64,000 bases of DNA from Theropithecus gelada (GCF_003255815.1 NC_037674.1:20543537-20607536); one strand, 5' to 3'; counted from the stretch's first letter, positions 45,222-55,624 are shown. The notes: generated from the letters alone by a model not told the origin. Translations and numbers: made by a program.

Positions 45222-47290
45222 TTGGAGTCAGGGATGTCCCATCCTGAATTGGGAATGCCCCATTTTGAATTGGAGCCTGGGGCTGGCCCCTCTGTCTGTT
45301 TCCCAGTGAGGGCTGTCCACTGTTATCAAACTTTGAATGACATTGATTAGCCCAGTGTTTTCCTTTTTTATGTCTAGGACAGATACCTGGTTCCCTGCTT
45401 TTTCCTACTGAATTTTGCCTTTTTTGGCTCTTTGTACATTCTCTTTTTGTATGTCCTATCTGTCCACAATTATAGCAAGATCCAGGGAACACTTGTGTGT
45501 TTTTTGTTACCCTTAGTCCAGTCATTGCCTGAGCAAGGAGGATGGCCTTATATAAGTGCTCCCTAATGCCATTGCAGGCTTTAATATATTCACTTAAAGT
45601 TTTTTCCTCATTTAGATCTGCCTTTCCCTTAATAGGTCTAATTGCTGCCTGACATTCTGTATTAGCATTTTCATAAGCAAGCAGTTGAACTTTCCTGGCA
45701 TGAGAATCCGAAATAACTGTTTTTTTTGTTTGTTTGTTTGTTTGTTTGTTTGCGACAGAGTCTTGATCAGTCACCCAGGCTGGAGTGCAGTGGCACGATC
45801 TCGGCTCACTGCAACTTCCATCTCCTGGGTTCATGCCATTCTCCTGCCTCAGCCTCCCCAGTAGCTGGGACTACAGGTGCCCACCACCACGCTCAGCTAA
45901 TTTTTTTGTATTTTTAGTAGAGAAAGGGTTTCACCATGTTAGCCAGGATGGTCTCAATCTCCTGACCTCGTGATCCACTCGCCTCGGCCTCCCAAAGTGC
46001 TGGGATTAAAGGCGTGAGCCACCATGCCTGGCCTTGAAATAGCCTTTTGAGCTATGTCTTGCAAACGGGTGATAAAATCTGGATAAGGCTCCCTTGGACC
46101 CTGTCGAGCTGAGTTAAAAGAAGGATAAGTAGTACCAGAGTCATGATTTTTTTCCCAGGCTCTTAGGCATATACTCCTGAGCTGATCAACAGCCTCATCA
46201 CCCATTACCATCTGTTGATCTATAGTACCCCATGCCTGTCTGATTCCAAGCAATTGATCAGATGTGATATTAATGGGAGGTTGAGCTTGAGCATTTCTGT
46301 GTGCCTGATTTGTTGCTTCATCCATCCACCAAGTTTTAAATTGGAGAAATTGAGAGGGGGACAGGGTAGATCAGGCTAATGACTCCCAATCCATAGGTAT
46401 TAAACACCAGTTATAAGCCACAGATTGTAACAAGGAATGAACATAAGGAGAATTTGGCCCATATTGTCCTATAGTTTGCTTTAAGTCTTTTAATATTTTA
46501 AAAGGAAATGGCTCCTAGCATGCTTGAGCCATTGTTCTCTGGGCTCCTCAGCTGGCGAAATAATTACCGGAAACTGCCAAGCATCCAAATCCCCAATTTC
46601 TTGTGCCTGGCAAATGGATGTCTGGATTGTCCGTGTGCCATAATTTGTATTTGGGCCGGCTTACAGCATTCCTCTACTGTAATTAACAGGTGGTCGGATC
46701 ATTCCCTCACTGTAATTGGCTGTTGGGCAAGCCTGAAGCTTCCCTTTGCCATAGTTAATGGTGGGGCATGCAACAATGGGAAGTGGCAAGCCGCGTCTCA
46801 GGCTCCTGTTCCAAAAATTCATAAGGCTGAGGCAGGGGTGGCTGTTCCAGACCTTCCCCTAAAGGCGGAGTAGGTGGCACTGTTTCTGCAGTAGGTGGAA
46901 CTGTTTCTTTCATAAGTTTTTGGAGGTTAGCATATATAGCTTCCCGTTTTTCCCTCCTTTTTAAACTAGACTGTGATGGTTCACTTTGCTGATCATCAGA
47001 CTCTTGATTATTAAACTTTTCTATGTCATCCTGAAACTACTCCTCCTCCTCCTCCTCAGTGTGGAAGTGCTTTAATTGCTGACCAACAGACCAAGCGGAG
47101 AAGGGAATATCGTGGCCCTCTTGTTGTGCTCGTTTTAAGTATGATCTGACCTCGTCCCAATCTTTTACATTCGTGGTTCCATATTCCAGGAACCAAGGAG
47201 AACACTTTTCTACAAGATGGAACAAAGATCAAACTTACTTTCAAGCTGACCCGTATTTTCCCGAGGTTACCCTGGAATTCTCCAAGTGCC
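45157..47290 (-). pseudogene. gag: gag remnant, split by an Alu
   Basis: Matrix region is recognisable around 47225-47037 with an acidic run (encoded by the tcc repeats at 47041-47055), but no intact initiator was found. Capsid includes the major homology region (QGPxEPYPDFxxRL) near 46110-46070. Nucleocapsid lies in the open part below 45721 and has one good zinc knuckle (CYNCGQIGHTKREC). In the second, the second cysteine is histidine (CPRHKKGKHWANQC). Multiple stops occur between matrix and capsid. The frame ending at 45157 overlaps pro, but its relation to the pro frame is not -1, so an indel probably intervened. An Alu at 45721-46033 splits capsid. Confidence 0.9.
45721..46033 (-). repeat. 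Alu inserted in proviral gag
   Basis: Tail is (GTTT)n at 45728-45751. Target duplication gaaataac (45710-45717) versus gaaatagc (46036-46043). It is younger than the provirus and in the same orientation. Confidence 0.95.
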
Positions 47291-47404
47291 CTACTTACCC
47301 GTAGAGCCTGAAGTAAAAACGTACTCAGGTATCCTTCATAAGTCGTCCCCCACTTTCCACACTTTGGCGTTTCTTCACCAGATTATTTGTAGAGATCATG
47401 GGGA
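47291..47404 (-). other. Proviral leader between primer site and gag
   Basis: Untranslated leader expected to hold the packaging signal and splice donor. A GGTAAG on the proviral strand around 47300 is a plausible donor or the degraded gag start; I cannot decide. Confidence 0.5.
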
Positions 47405-47422
47405 GCCCCATGTTGGGTGCCA
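47405..47422 (-). other. Primer binding site (tRNA-Lys type)
   Basis: TGGCACCCAACATGGGGC on the proviral strand, two bases from the 5-prime LTR. It matches the Lys1,2 primer site used by HML elements except at two places, both G-to-A changes in CG context. Confidence 0.9.
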
Positions 47423-47424
47423 GA

Positions 47425-48010
47425 TGTTGGGGAAACCAGCCCCACACCACCCAGTGGGTACCCTGAGTCCGGCGGAAACAAAGGAGTTAGAAAGAGACAG
47501 AATAAGCATTTAAAAGGTGGGTCCAGGGGACCGGAGCATTGGAGGCTTGCTCATGGCCCAGAGCTCTCAGGCTCTGCCCAATTTATTGGTTTACAAGTTC
47601 TTTGTTCTTAGGGCAGCTGGGAGGGGAAGGAAGGGATGAGGAAAAGGATTAATTACTGAAGGAGAACTTGTGAGTCATTCAATAAGATGTATAGCAGTGG
47701 CGGTTTCTGTGAATTTCCCTGAACAAAGGCATGTTTCTAAACTACTTAAGATCTTTAATTTATTGGGACTGAAACGAGTTGGAGTGGGTTTCAGGAGGAG
47801 TCAAGATGTTTGATTATACTCCACTGCTTCAAGGGAGTGTTACCTCCCTGAGCAACCTGTGGAATGCCGCTGAGCAGTTATGCCTTTGAGGCATAAAGAC
47901 ATGAAGGCAATAAGGAGACTTTTCTCCTCAGAGGCTGCCCATGGCTTCCCATGGGTGTCTCACTCAGGGAAGACCAACTCAACTGGCACCCCAGAACTCT
48001 CTTTCCCACA
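47425..48010 (-). mobile_element. 5-prime LTR of the HML-type provirus (586 bp)
   Basis: TG...CA termini. Polyadenylation signal at 47582-47587 (reverse complement). The TATA-like sequence seen in the other LTR is altered here (tttacaag versus tttataag on plus), one reason to think this promoter is decayed. Confidence 0.93.
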
Positions 48011-48095
48011 GGTCTCGAACTCTTGACTGCAGGTGATCCACCTTCCTTGGCCTCCCAAAGTGTTGGGATTACAGGCATGAGCTACCACACCTGAC
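48011..48095 (-). repeat. Host Alu of the provirus, second part
   Basis: Starts with the second ggtctc (48011-48016) and continues the Alu interrupted at 39189 to its head at about 48095. Confidence 0.95.
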
Positions 48096-48097
48096 TA

Positions 48098-48820
48098 AAA
48101 CAGGTATTTTAATACATCCCTTACATATTAAATTATGTCAAAGAAGGTAGAGGAAGTAATGAGCTTGATGGAGAGATAAATGAAAGACATAAAAAGAGAG
48201 TTGAAATAGAACTCTGGGCCGGGCATGGTGGCTCATGCCTATAATTCTAGCACTTTGGGAGGCTGAGGTGCGTGGATTGTCTCAGCTCAGGAGTTCAAGT
48301 CCAGCCTGGGCAACATAGTGAAACCCTGTCTCTACTAAAATACAAAAAATTAGCTGGGTGTGGTGGTGTGCACCTGTAATCCCAGCTACTTGGGAGGCTG
48401 AGACAACAGCATCACTTGAACCTGGGGGCAGTGGTCGCAGTGAGCCGAGATCATGCAATTACATTCTAGCCAGGGCGACAGAGTGAGACTCCATCACAAA
48501 CAAACAAACAAACAAACAAAAAAAAACCAAAAAAAGAAAGAAAGAAAGAAAGAAATAGAACCTCTGGATATGAAAACTACAACATCTGAAATGAAAAGTA
48601 CATGGGTAGGATTAATAGCAGCTTAGGCATTGTAGAAGAAAAGATTAGTGAACTTGAAGACATAGCAATAGAAACTATCAAAATGAAAGATACAGAGAAA
48701 AAAAGACTGAAAAAAAAAAAAGAGAGAGAACACCGTATTAGAGATTCATGGAATATCATTAAGTGGCCTGGTGTACATTTAATTTTAGTCCCAGAAAGAA
48801 GAGTTAAAAGGGGAAGATAG
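48098..48820 (+). repeat. Old L1M-like fragment, split by an Alu
   Basis: Blocks such as gaaaagattagtgaacttga (48637) and agcaatagaaactatcaaaa (48664) resemble L1M ORF1-region sequence on the plus strand. Confidence 0.65.
48217..48555 (+). repeat. Alu with (CAAA)n and (GAAA)n tail
   Basis: Target duplication gaaatagaactctg at 48203-48216 versus gaaatagaacctctg after the tail. Tail microsatellites at 48494-48525 and 48536-48555. Confidence 0.95.
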
Positions 48821-48821
48821 A

Positions 48822-48893
48822 ACTCCTAGGTTCAAGCAATCCTCCCACCTCAGCCTCCCAAGTAGCTGAGAATATAGATGTACACCATGACAC
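48822..48893 (-). repeat. Short Alu fragment
   Basis: Contains ggttcaagcaatcctcccac and cagcctcccaagtagctgag only. Confidence 0.8.
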
Positions 48894-48904
48894 TGGGATT
48901 TGAG

Positions 48905-49445
48905 TTGTTTTTAAGTTCACTGATTCTCTTAGTTAAACTGAATCTACCAATGAACTGTCAGAGCCATTCTTCATCTCTGTTACCATGTTTTTTATTTTTA
49001 GCACTTTCATTTGGTCCTTTATTATAGTTTTCTTCTCGCCTGACAGTCTTTTTTTTTTTTTTTTTTTTTTTTTGAGATGGAGTCTCACTTTGTTGCCCAG
49101 GCTGGAGTGCAGTGGTGCAATCCTGGCTCACTGCAACCTCCACCTCCCAGGTTCAAGTGATTCTCCTGCCTCAGCCTCTTGAGTAGCTCTGGCTATAGGT
49201 ACGTGGCACCATGCCTGGCTAATTTTTGTCTATTTTTAGTAGAGGCAAGCTTTTACCATGTTGGCCAGGCTGATCTCAAACTCCTGACTTCTAGTGATCT
49301 GCCTGCCTTGGCCTCCTAAAGTATTGGGATTACAGGCATGAGCCATGGCACCCTGTCAGTCCTCATCTCTTTATGCACATTTTCCTCCTTTTCCACTAGA
49401 GCCTTTAACATATTAATATTAATTATTTTAAATTCTCCATATAAT
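48905..49445 (-). repeat. Old L1M-like sequence, split by an Alu
   Basis: Resembles reverse-complement L1 5-prime region, e.g. agttcactgattctcttagt and attattttaaattctccata. Confidence 0.55.
49050..49353 (-). repeat. Alu, full-length
   Basis: T-run at 49050-49073; flanks ctgacagtc / ctgtcagtc form the duplication. Confidence 0.95.
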
Positions 49446-49618
49446 AAGTGGATTGTTTTAAAGGTCTTCATCCTCACTGTCTTCACATTGAATAGGCTGA
49501 GGAGGAGAAGGAAGGGGAGGGGTTGGTCTTGCTATCTGAGGAGCAGCAGAGGCAGAAGACAATCTGCATGTAAGCAGACCCATACAATTCAAAACTGTGC
49601 TGTTCAAGGGTCAACTGT
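49446..49618. repeat. Tigger2/MER28-like DNA transposon end
   Basis: Ends in the inverted-repeat terminus gttcaagggtcaactg (49602-49617) followed by TA. Upstream aataggctgaggaggagaag is shared with that family. The other end is missing. Confidence 0.75.
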
Positions 49619-49760
49619 ATTTGGAAGCTATGATGATGGCTTTAGTGTATACTTTTAGTAGAATCATATAGTTAATTTTGTATAATTAACTGCATTTGTG
49701 AGTCTTTAAACTTAAAAATGATAAGGAAAACTATCTCCTTAGTTTTAAAGTTGCTTTAAC
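49619..49760. other. Unassigned sequence
   Basis: Nothing recognised. Confidence 0.3.
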
Positions 49761-50086
49761 AGGCAGGGCAAGGTGGCTCACATCTGCAATCCCAGCACTT
49801 TGGGAGGCCAAGGTGGGTGTTCAGGAATTCGAGACCAGCCTTGAGGTCAGGAGTTCAAGACCAGCCTGGCCAACATGGTGAAACCCCATCTCTACTAAAA
49901 ATACAAAAATTAGCTGGGTGTGGTGGTGGGTGCCTATAATCCCAGCTACTCAGGAGGCTGAGGCAGGAGAATCACTTGAACCTGGGAGGCAGAGGTTGCA
50001 GTGAGCCAAGACTATGCCACTGCATTCCAGCCTGGATGACAGAGCAAGATGCCATCTCAAAATAAATAAATAAAAATAAATAAATG
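49761..50086 (+). repeat. Alu with internal duplication
   Basis: The gagttc/gaattcgagaccagcc block occurs twice (49822 and 49847), an internal 30-base duplication. Target duplication aagttgctttaac at 49748-49760 and 50088-50100. Confidence 0.95.
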
Positions 50087-50100
50087 AAGTTGCTTTAACA

Positions 50101-50355
50101 GTTTATAAAAATAAAAAACACCTACTTTTTCAGTTAAAAATAAATAAATCTTCCCATGTAACAGTCATAACATATGGATTATATCCATTTCTGGTTGGTC
50201 GTTGCATTATCTCTTGATAGTGTGGTTTTTTGTTTGTTTGTTTGTTTGTTTTTCTTTTTCTGTCATAAGTATTTTGGTTGTAGGCCAGACATCTTCTGTA
50301 GAACAGTAGAGACTGGGATGAATGGTTTTTATGCCTGAAAATGGACATGTGCTTT
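50101..50355. other. Unassigned sequence with (GTTT)n
   Basis: Contains a short GTTT array at about 50229-50250; otherwise unrecognised. Confidence 0.4.
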
Positions 50356-51038
50356 TGTGTTAGTCTGTTCTTGTGTTGCTATGGATAAATACCTGAGAGT
50401 GGGTAATTTATAAAGAAAAGAGGTTTAATTGGCTCATGGTTCTGAAGCTTGTACAGGAAGCATCATGTTAGCCATCTGTTCAGCTTCTAAGGAGGCCTCA
50501 GGAAACTTACAATCATGGCAGAAGGCAAAGGGGAAGCAGGCTCATCCTACATGGCCAGAGCAAGAGAAAGAGAGAGAGGGGGAGGTGCCGCACACCAGAT
50601 CTCATGAGAATTCACTCAATACAGTACCAGGGGAAGATGGTGCTAAACCATTCATGAGAACTCTGTCCTCATGAGCCAATCACCGCCCTCCCAGGCCCCA
50701 CCTCTAGCTTTGAGGATTATGTATATATTTTTGAGAAAGAGTTCCACTCTGTCACCCAGGCTGGGGTTCAGTGGCTTGATCTTGGCTCACTGCAACCTCC
50801 GTCTCCTGGGTTCAAGCAATTCTCCTGCCTCAGCCACCATGCCCAGCTAATTTTTGTAGTTTTAGTAGAGACAGGGTTTTGCTATGTTGGCCAGACTGGT
50901 CTCAAACTCCGACCTCAAGTGATCCTCCCACCTCAGCCTCCCAAAGTGTTGGGATTACAGGTGTGAGCCACTGAGCCTGGCCTGGGGATTACATTTCAGC
51001 ATGAGATTTGGGTGGGGACACAGATCCAAATCATATCA
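50356..51038 (+). repeat. MST/THE1-type MaLR LTR, split by an Alu
   Basis: Starts tgtgttagtctgttc and contains gggtaatttataaagaaaag and tcatggcagaaggcaaa. After the Alu it ends with atgagatttgggtggggaca and catatca. Without the Alu it is about 420 bases, the usual LTR size. Confidence 0.88.
50722..50982 (-). repeat. Alu with internal deletion
   Basis: About 30 bases are missing between cctcagcc and accatgcccag near 50837. Flanks gaggatta / ggggatta. Confidence 0.92.
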
Positions 51039-51040
51039 GT

Positions 51041-51366
51041 GTTTTTTTTGTTTTGTTTTGTTTTGTTTTGTTTTGAGACAGGGTCTTGCTCTATCACCCA
51101 GTCTGGAGTTCAGTAGTGCAATCCTGGCTCACTGCAGCCTGGACTTCCTGGGCTCAAAGGATCTTCCCATTTCAACCTCCTAAGTAGTGAGTACTACAGG
51201 CATGTGGCACCATGCCTGGCGAATGTTAACCCTTTTTTTTTCTTTTGTAGAAACAGGGTCTCACTATGTTGCCCAGGTTGATCTCAAACTCCTGCCCTCG
51301 AGTGATACTCCTGCCTCAGTTTCCCGAAGCACTAAGATTACAGGTTTGAGCTACCATAATCAGCTA
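51041..51366 (-). repeat. Alu (J-like), diverged
   Basis: Tail is (GTTTT)n at 51048-51075; extra aatgttaacccttttttttc in the linker. Confidence 0.92.
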
Positions 51367-52224
51367 GGCATGTGCTTTCTTTAGCTAAATCCTTAGTGTT
51401 TGGGGTTGAGTCAATCTAGTGAGGAGTTGAGCTGGATTTGTTGAATTGAGTTGGTGGCTTGTATGAAGATTTTTCTCAATAACTGCTTGAGCTTCAGCTT
51501 TAAGTCTTTTCTTTGCACCTTTGCCTTAGAGAAGGCCTCTCCACACATTCCCCCGCCCGTTTTACAGAAGTAAATGCCTGTTACTTTCTACTCAACTCTT
51601 GCTACCCTGGTGGGGAAGAGAGTGCCTTCTGTTTTACAGGCTCATCCTCAATCTTACACAGGTATTGTGTCTCTGGGTCTTGAAGGTGGGGCATTATCTT
51701 GTGTCCCTGGGTCTTGAAGGTGGGGCATTATCATCAGCAATCTTCCCTCCGTCAGCAATACGAAATCTCTAATGGCCTTTGTCCAGGGCAGTTTTCTGCC
51801 TCTCTTTCACAGGTAGAAAATTTTTTTTTCTGTTCACTTCTCTTGGCAATGAATCTTCACCTGTGGCCTGAGGGTGGCAAGTTTTTCCCTCTCTCCCAGT
51901 GATCCAAGGCAGTTTGGCAGGGGAGAGAGATGAGAACAATCCAGGTAGAGCTCTGTGTCTTTCCTGCAGTGATAGCTGCTCCCCTCTCCCAGGCCTGCAC
52001 CACGAGGGGAACCTATTTTGCCATGATCTTTCTTTTTTTTTTTTTTCAACTTCCATTGCCTCTGACCCAAGTCAGTAGCAAACTTTATTACTTATAAAGA
52101 TATGAAAACATTTCAATTGTATTTATAACAGAAATTTTAGGCAACACACTCCTATGAATGTGATGGTTTTAATGGTTAATACCTATCCAAGTAAAAAAAT
52201 TATGCTTTCATGTAGAAAGAACTT
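51367..52224. other. Unassigned block with a 34-bp tandem duplication
   Basis: No family recognised. Contains the repeat at 51665-51732. Confidence 0.4.
51665..51732. repeat. 34-bp tandem duplication
   Basis: Two adjacent copies, 51665-51698 and 51699-51732, differ at one base (tctctggg versus tccctggg). Confidence 0.95.
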
Positions 52225-52288
52225 TAGCCCGGGCAACAAACAGTGAGACTTCATCTCTGCTAAAAAAAAAAAAAAAAAAAAAAAAAAA
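52225..52288 (+). repeat. Alu fragment with long A-tail
   Basis: Only agcccgggcaacaaacagtg to catctctgct and about 27 A remain. Confidence 0.75.
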
Positions 52289-52648
52289 TTTAAAAAGTGT
52301 ATCCATCAAACTATATGTGATAAGGCAAAAAACAAACAATGGGGCCCAAGTCAGTTAATCGAGGGGAGGTACCTGCTAGGTTAAATCTCTTCCTCTTGGC
52401 AGTTGGGTTATGTCAATATTTGCATTTAAAAGAAATCTGGATCCCTTGGGAAAGTGACAGGAGTGCCATGGCCTGCACTTAGAAGATGAAGACATGAGTT
52501 TTTACATCTTCTACAAGGAAAGAAAAAGGGAGAAGATGGAGATGTGATCGCTGGCATCGTTTCACCTGAACGGAATACTAGGATCTATGCCTATCATGAT
52601 GCTTGGACTTAGCCCTGGAAGTGGCAATTATTTAAGGTAAAAACTGTT
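52289..52648. other. Unassigned sequence
   Basis: Nothing recognised. Confidence 0.3.
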
Positions 52649-52945
52649 GGGGCACGGTGGCTGGAGCCTATATCCCAACACTTTGGGAGACCAAGGTAGG
52701 AAGATTACTTGAGGCCAGGGGTTCGAAACCAACCTGGGCAACATAGTGAGAATCGTGGGTCTACCAAATAAAAATTTAAAAATTAGCTGGACACGGTGGC
52801 ACACACCTATAGTCCCAGTTACTCAGGGGGCTGAGGTGGGAGGACCACTTGAGCCCAGGAGTTTTCAGGCTGCAGTAAGCTGTGATCTCACCACTGAACT
52901 CCAGCCTGGATGACAAAGCGAGATCCTGTCTCTAAAATAAATACA
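52649..52945 (+). repeat. Alu (J-like)
   Basis: Diverged dimer; tail merges into an AT-rich tract. Confidence 0.92.
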
Positions 52946-53115
52946 TACATATGTACACAGATAAGGCAAAAATGAAAAAAAGATATAACATATATATCCT
53001 TTTGTAATCTTATATATTTTTGTATACATTCTATCTTATATGTATATCATATATATAAGATTTACATGTATATATGTATGTAAAAATATACAAAAAGATA
53101 TAAGATATATGTATA
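52936..53115. repeat. AT-rich tract with (TATA)-type microsatellite
   Basis: Repeated atatatat/tatgtata motifs with imperfect dyad symmetry, probably grown from the Alu tail. Confidence 0.8.
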
Positions 53116-53229
53116 AGACAGAATGAGCAAGAGACACTTCAGTCATATTGATATATAGAACAATAGCTTGAAAATATCTGTAAGCAGGTTTACTTTCAAC
53201 ACTGGTGCCTTATTTTCCTGAATTAATAT

Positions 53230-53890
53230 AAGATCTTACAACAGTGCTCCACAATGGCAAAGTCATGTAATATTTTTCCAAGTTCCTTCTTCTGTATTAA
53301 ATTACTTAATTTTCATGATAATCTTATGAGATAGTGTAGCAGGACGAGCTGCAGACAAAACCTCTCAGACACCGAGTTGTAGAAGGAATGGCTTTATCCA
53401 GCTGGGAGCATCGGCAAGCTACTGCCTTAAAATCCGAGCTCCCCGAGTGCACAATTTCTGTCCCTTTTAAAGACTCACAACACTGACGATTTCACATGAA
53501 AGGGTCATGATTGAGTTGAGCAAGCAGAGGGTACGTGACAGGGGCTGCATGCACCGGTGGTCAGAGAGAAACAGAACAGGGCAGGGAATTTCACAATGTT
53601 CTTCTATACAATGTCAGGAACGTTGGTTTCTAAGTCATGAGTTGATTTGTAACTACTGGGTTTAGGCCAGGCAGACCCAGGCCTGGTTCCGGGCCTGGTG
53701 CTGGGCTGCCTGTCTTTGGTTTTATTTTATTGTTTTTTCTTAAAACAGGTACTGAGTATAAAACAATAGAAAACAATATGAGAGGGTGTCTCTCTTTCCT
53801 CAATAGGATTAGGCAGGGTGGGAAAGACTGAAGAGGCCCAGAGAGGTAAAGTGAGTTGCTCTAGACCCAGAATACAACACACATCTACTC
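53230..53890 (+). repeat. L2/MIR-like remnant split by a solitary LTR
   Basis: Left part ends ttttcatgataatcttatga; right part resumes after 53802 with gaggcccagagaggtaaagt, in the spacing of an old L2 or MIR. Confidence 0.6.
53335..53802 (-). mobile_element. Solitary ERV1-type LTR (468 bp)
   Basis: Terminal TG...CA (tgtagcag at 53335, ctttcctca ending 53802). Exact 4-bp target duplication atag at 53331-53334 and 53803-53806, the length typical of gammaretrovirus-like class I elements. No internal sequence, so LTR-LTR recombination is inferred. I recall similar primate ERV1 LTRs but cannot name the family safely. Confidence 0.85.
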
Positions 53891-54029
53891 TGTGAGGGAC
53901 TGTGTGTACGTGTGCACACACATACACACGCAGAACAGGAGAAATAGAAATGTGTCCTTATTTTGGTGATTGGAATCCGCATCTACATACCAAATAATCT
54001 AAGCCAGAATCTGTGGTGGTGATGTTGTT

Positions 54030-54530
54030 TTCACATATTTGACAAATATTTATTGATTGCCTAATAATATTGTGGTGGGCCTTGAGCCTAGGGATACAGT
54101 GAAGAACAAGATAGAGAACCTGGCCAGGAGCAGTGGCTCATACCAGTAATCCCAGTACTTGGGAAGCAGGAGGATGGCTTGAGCCCAGGAGTTTGAGAGC
54201 AGACTGGGCAACATATTGAGACACCCATCCCCACAGAAATTAAAAAAAGATTTAGCCAGGTGCGGTGGTACATGCCTGTGGTCCCAGCTACTCCAGAAGC
54301 TGAGATGGGAGGATCACCTGAGCCTAGAAGTTAGAGGCTGCAATAAGCCATGATAGTGCCGTTGCACTCTAGTCTGGGTGACAGAGCAAGACTTTGTCTA
54401 AGGAAAAAAACAGACAGAGCTTGTACTTGAGGAGATCACGGTCTAGCAGGAGATGGTATGTGCTCTATAGGGTTCAGCAACAACATGGTACAATCAGAGT
54501 ACAGGGAGGGGTCCTAAGTTTTATCTAGAG
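54030..54530 (+). repeat. Old L2-like remnant split by an Alu
   Basis: acaaatatttattgattgcc (54042) and gggatacagtgaagaacaag (54091), continuing after the Alu with acttgaggagatcacggtct. Confidence 0.6.
54123..54412 (+). repeat. Alu (J-like)
   Basis: Diverged dimer with short A7 tail inside the L2-like remnant. Confidence 0.92.
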
Positions 54531-54609
54531 GGAGTCATAGAAAGCTTTCTTTCTTTCTTCCTTCCTTTCCAGGCCAGAATAAGTGTTACCAGCTCTGCAA
54601 AGCCTTTCT

Positions 54610-54936
54610 CTCTTTCTCTCCCTCTACCCTCTACCCACCTCCTGCCTTTTTTTTAGACGGAGATGGAGTCTCGCTCACCCAGGCTGGAGTGCAGTGGCAT
54701 GATCATGGCTCACTGCAACCTCTGCCTCCTGGGTTCAAATGATTCTCCTGCTTCAGCCTCCTGAGTAAGTAAGATTACAAACCTGCACCACCATGCCCAG
54801 ATCGTTTTTGTATTTTTAGTAGAACTGGAGTTTCGCCGTGTTGGCCAGGCTGGTCTCAAACTCCTGACCTCAAATGATCCGCCCGCCTTGGCCTCCCGGT
54901 GTGCTGGGATTACAGGCGTGAGCCACCGCGCTCGGC
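54610..54936 (-). repeat. Alu with extra 3-prime tract
   Basis: 15-bp target duplication ctgcaaagcctttct at 54594-54608 and 54937-54951. Between the T-run at 54648 and the left duplication lie about 37 pyrimidine-rich bases that are not Alu. Confidence 0.93.
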
Positions 54937-54951
54937 CTGCAAAGCCTTTCT

Positions 54952-55096
54952 TGACACATCTGTCTTTCCTCACTGGTCTGTTCGTTTTTTGATGGCAGAG
55001 ACCTTGTCTCACTCATTTTTGTGTCCTCAGCATGGAAAACGGTGGCTGGCTAATAGTGGTTACTCAATAAATATTTGTTGAATGGATTAATAAAAG
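54952..55096 (+). repeat. L2 3-prime end
   Basis: Clear L2-type end: agagaccttgtctcactcat, tgtcctcagcatgg and ctcaataaatatttgttgaatgg. Confidence 0.8.
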
Positions 55097-55302
55097 AATT
55101 CCTAGCAGTCATTTGGCATCGAATCACGTACAGTCGTGCTTTCTATTGTTTTCTAGGGCATGTCTTTCCAGTACAAAATGATGGTAAATTTTCTGGGTAC
55201 AGAGATGGCTCTTACTTTATTTTACAGGCTACCCAGTGCCTAGACTCGTGGTGGATAATGCTCCCAGGGATGCACCTGTTATAAGTTCTTGCAGAATTCT
55301 TT
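55097..55302. other. Unassigned sequence
   Basis: Nothing recognised. Confidence 0.3.
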
Positions 55303-55590
55303 TGTTTTGTTTTGTTTTCAGACAGCGTCTCACTCTGTCGCCCAGGCTGGAGTGCAGTGGCGAAATCACAGCTCACTGCAAACTCCATCTCCAGAGGCTC
55401 AAGGGATCCTTCCACCTCCACCTCCCGAGTAACTGGGACCACAGGCGTGTGCCACCATGCCCAGCTAATTTTTGTATTTGTTGTAGAGATGGGGTTTCGC
55501 CACGTTGCCCTGGCTGGTCTCAAACTCCTGGGCTCAAGCGATCTGCCAGTCTCGGCCTCCCGAAGTGCTGGGATTACGGGCGGGCGCCAC
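55303..55590 (-). repeat. Alu just upstream of SLC28A2
   Basis: Tail (GTTTT)n at 55302-55317; flanks ttgcagaattctt / ctgcagaagtctt. Its 5-prime end is only about 140 bases from the predicted first exon. Confidence 0.93.
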
Positions 55591-55624
55591 CTCTGCAGAA
55601 GTCTTAGGCCTGCAAAACAGTCTG

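Larger units (their letters stand above)
39190..48010 (-). mobile_element. Full-length HML (HERV-K supergroup, class II) provirus
   Basis: Complete LTR-gag-pro-pol-env-LTR order on the minus strand with primer site, polypurine tract and 6-bp target duplication. It is 8.8 kb including a 0.3-kb Alu. HML membership follows from the dUTPase-protease-G-patch layout, Lys primer and Env features. LTR and internal sequence look closest to the LTR14-associated groups, but the group number (HML-1, -9 or -10) is unresolved. Every gene carries inactivating changes. Confidence 0.93.

Noticed and set aside
39190..48010. Possibility that the provirus is coding-competent
   Set aside because: Stops, frame changes, an altered protease active site, no clear gag start and an Alu in gag rule out an intact virus.
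52936..53115. Dyad-symmetric AT-rich sequence as a structured RNA
   Set aside because: Self-complementarity is expected from TATA/ATAT repeats and no compensatory evidence is available.
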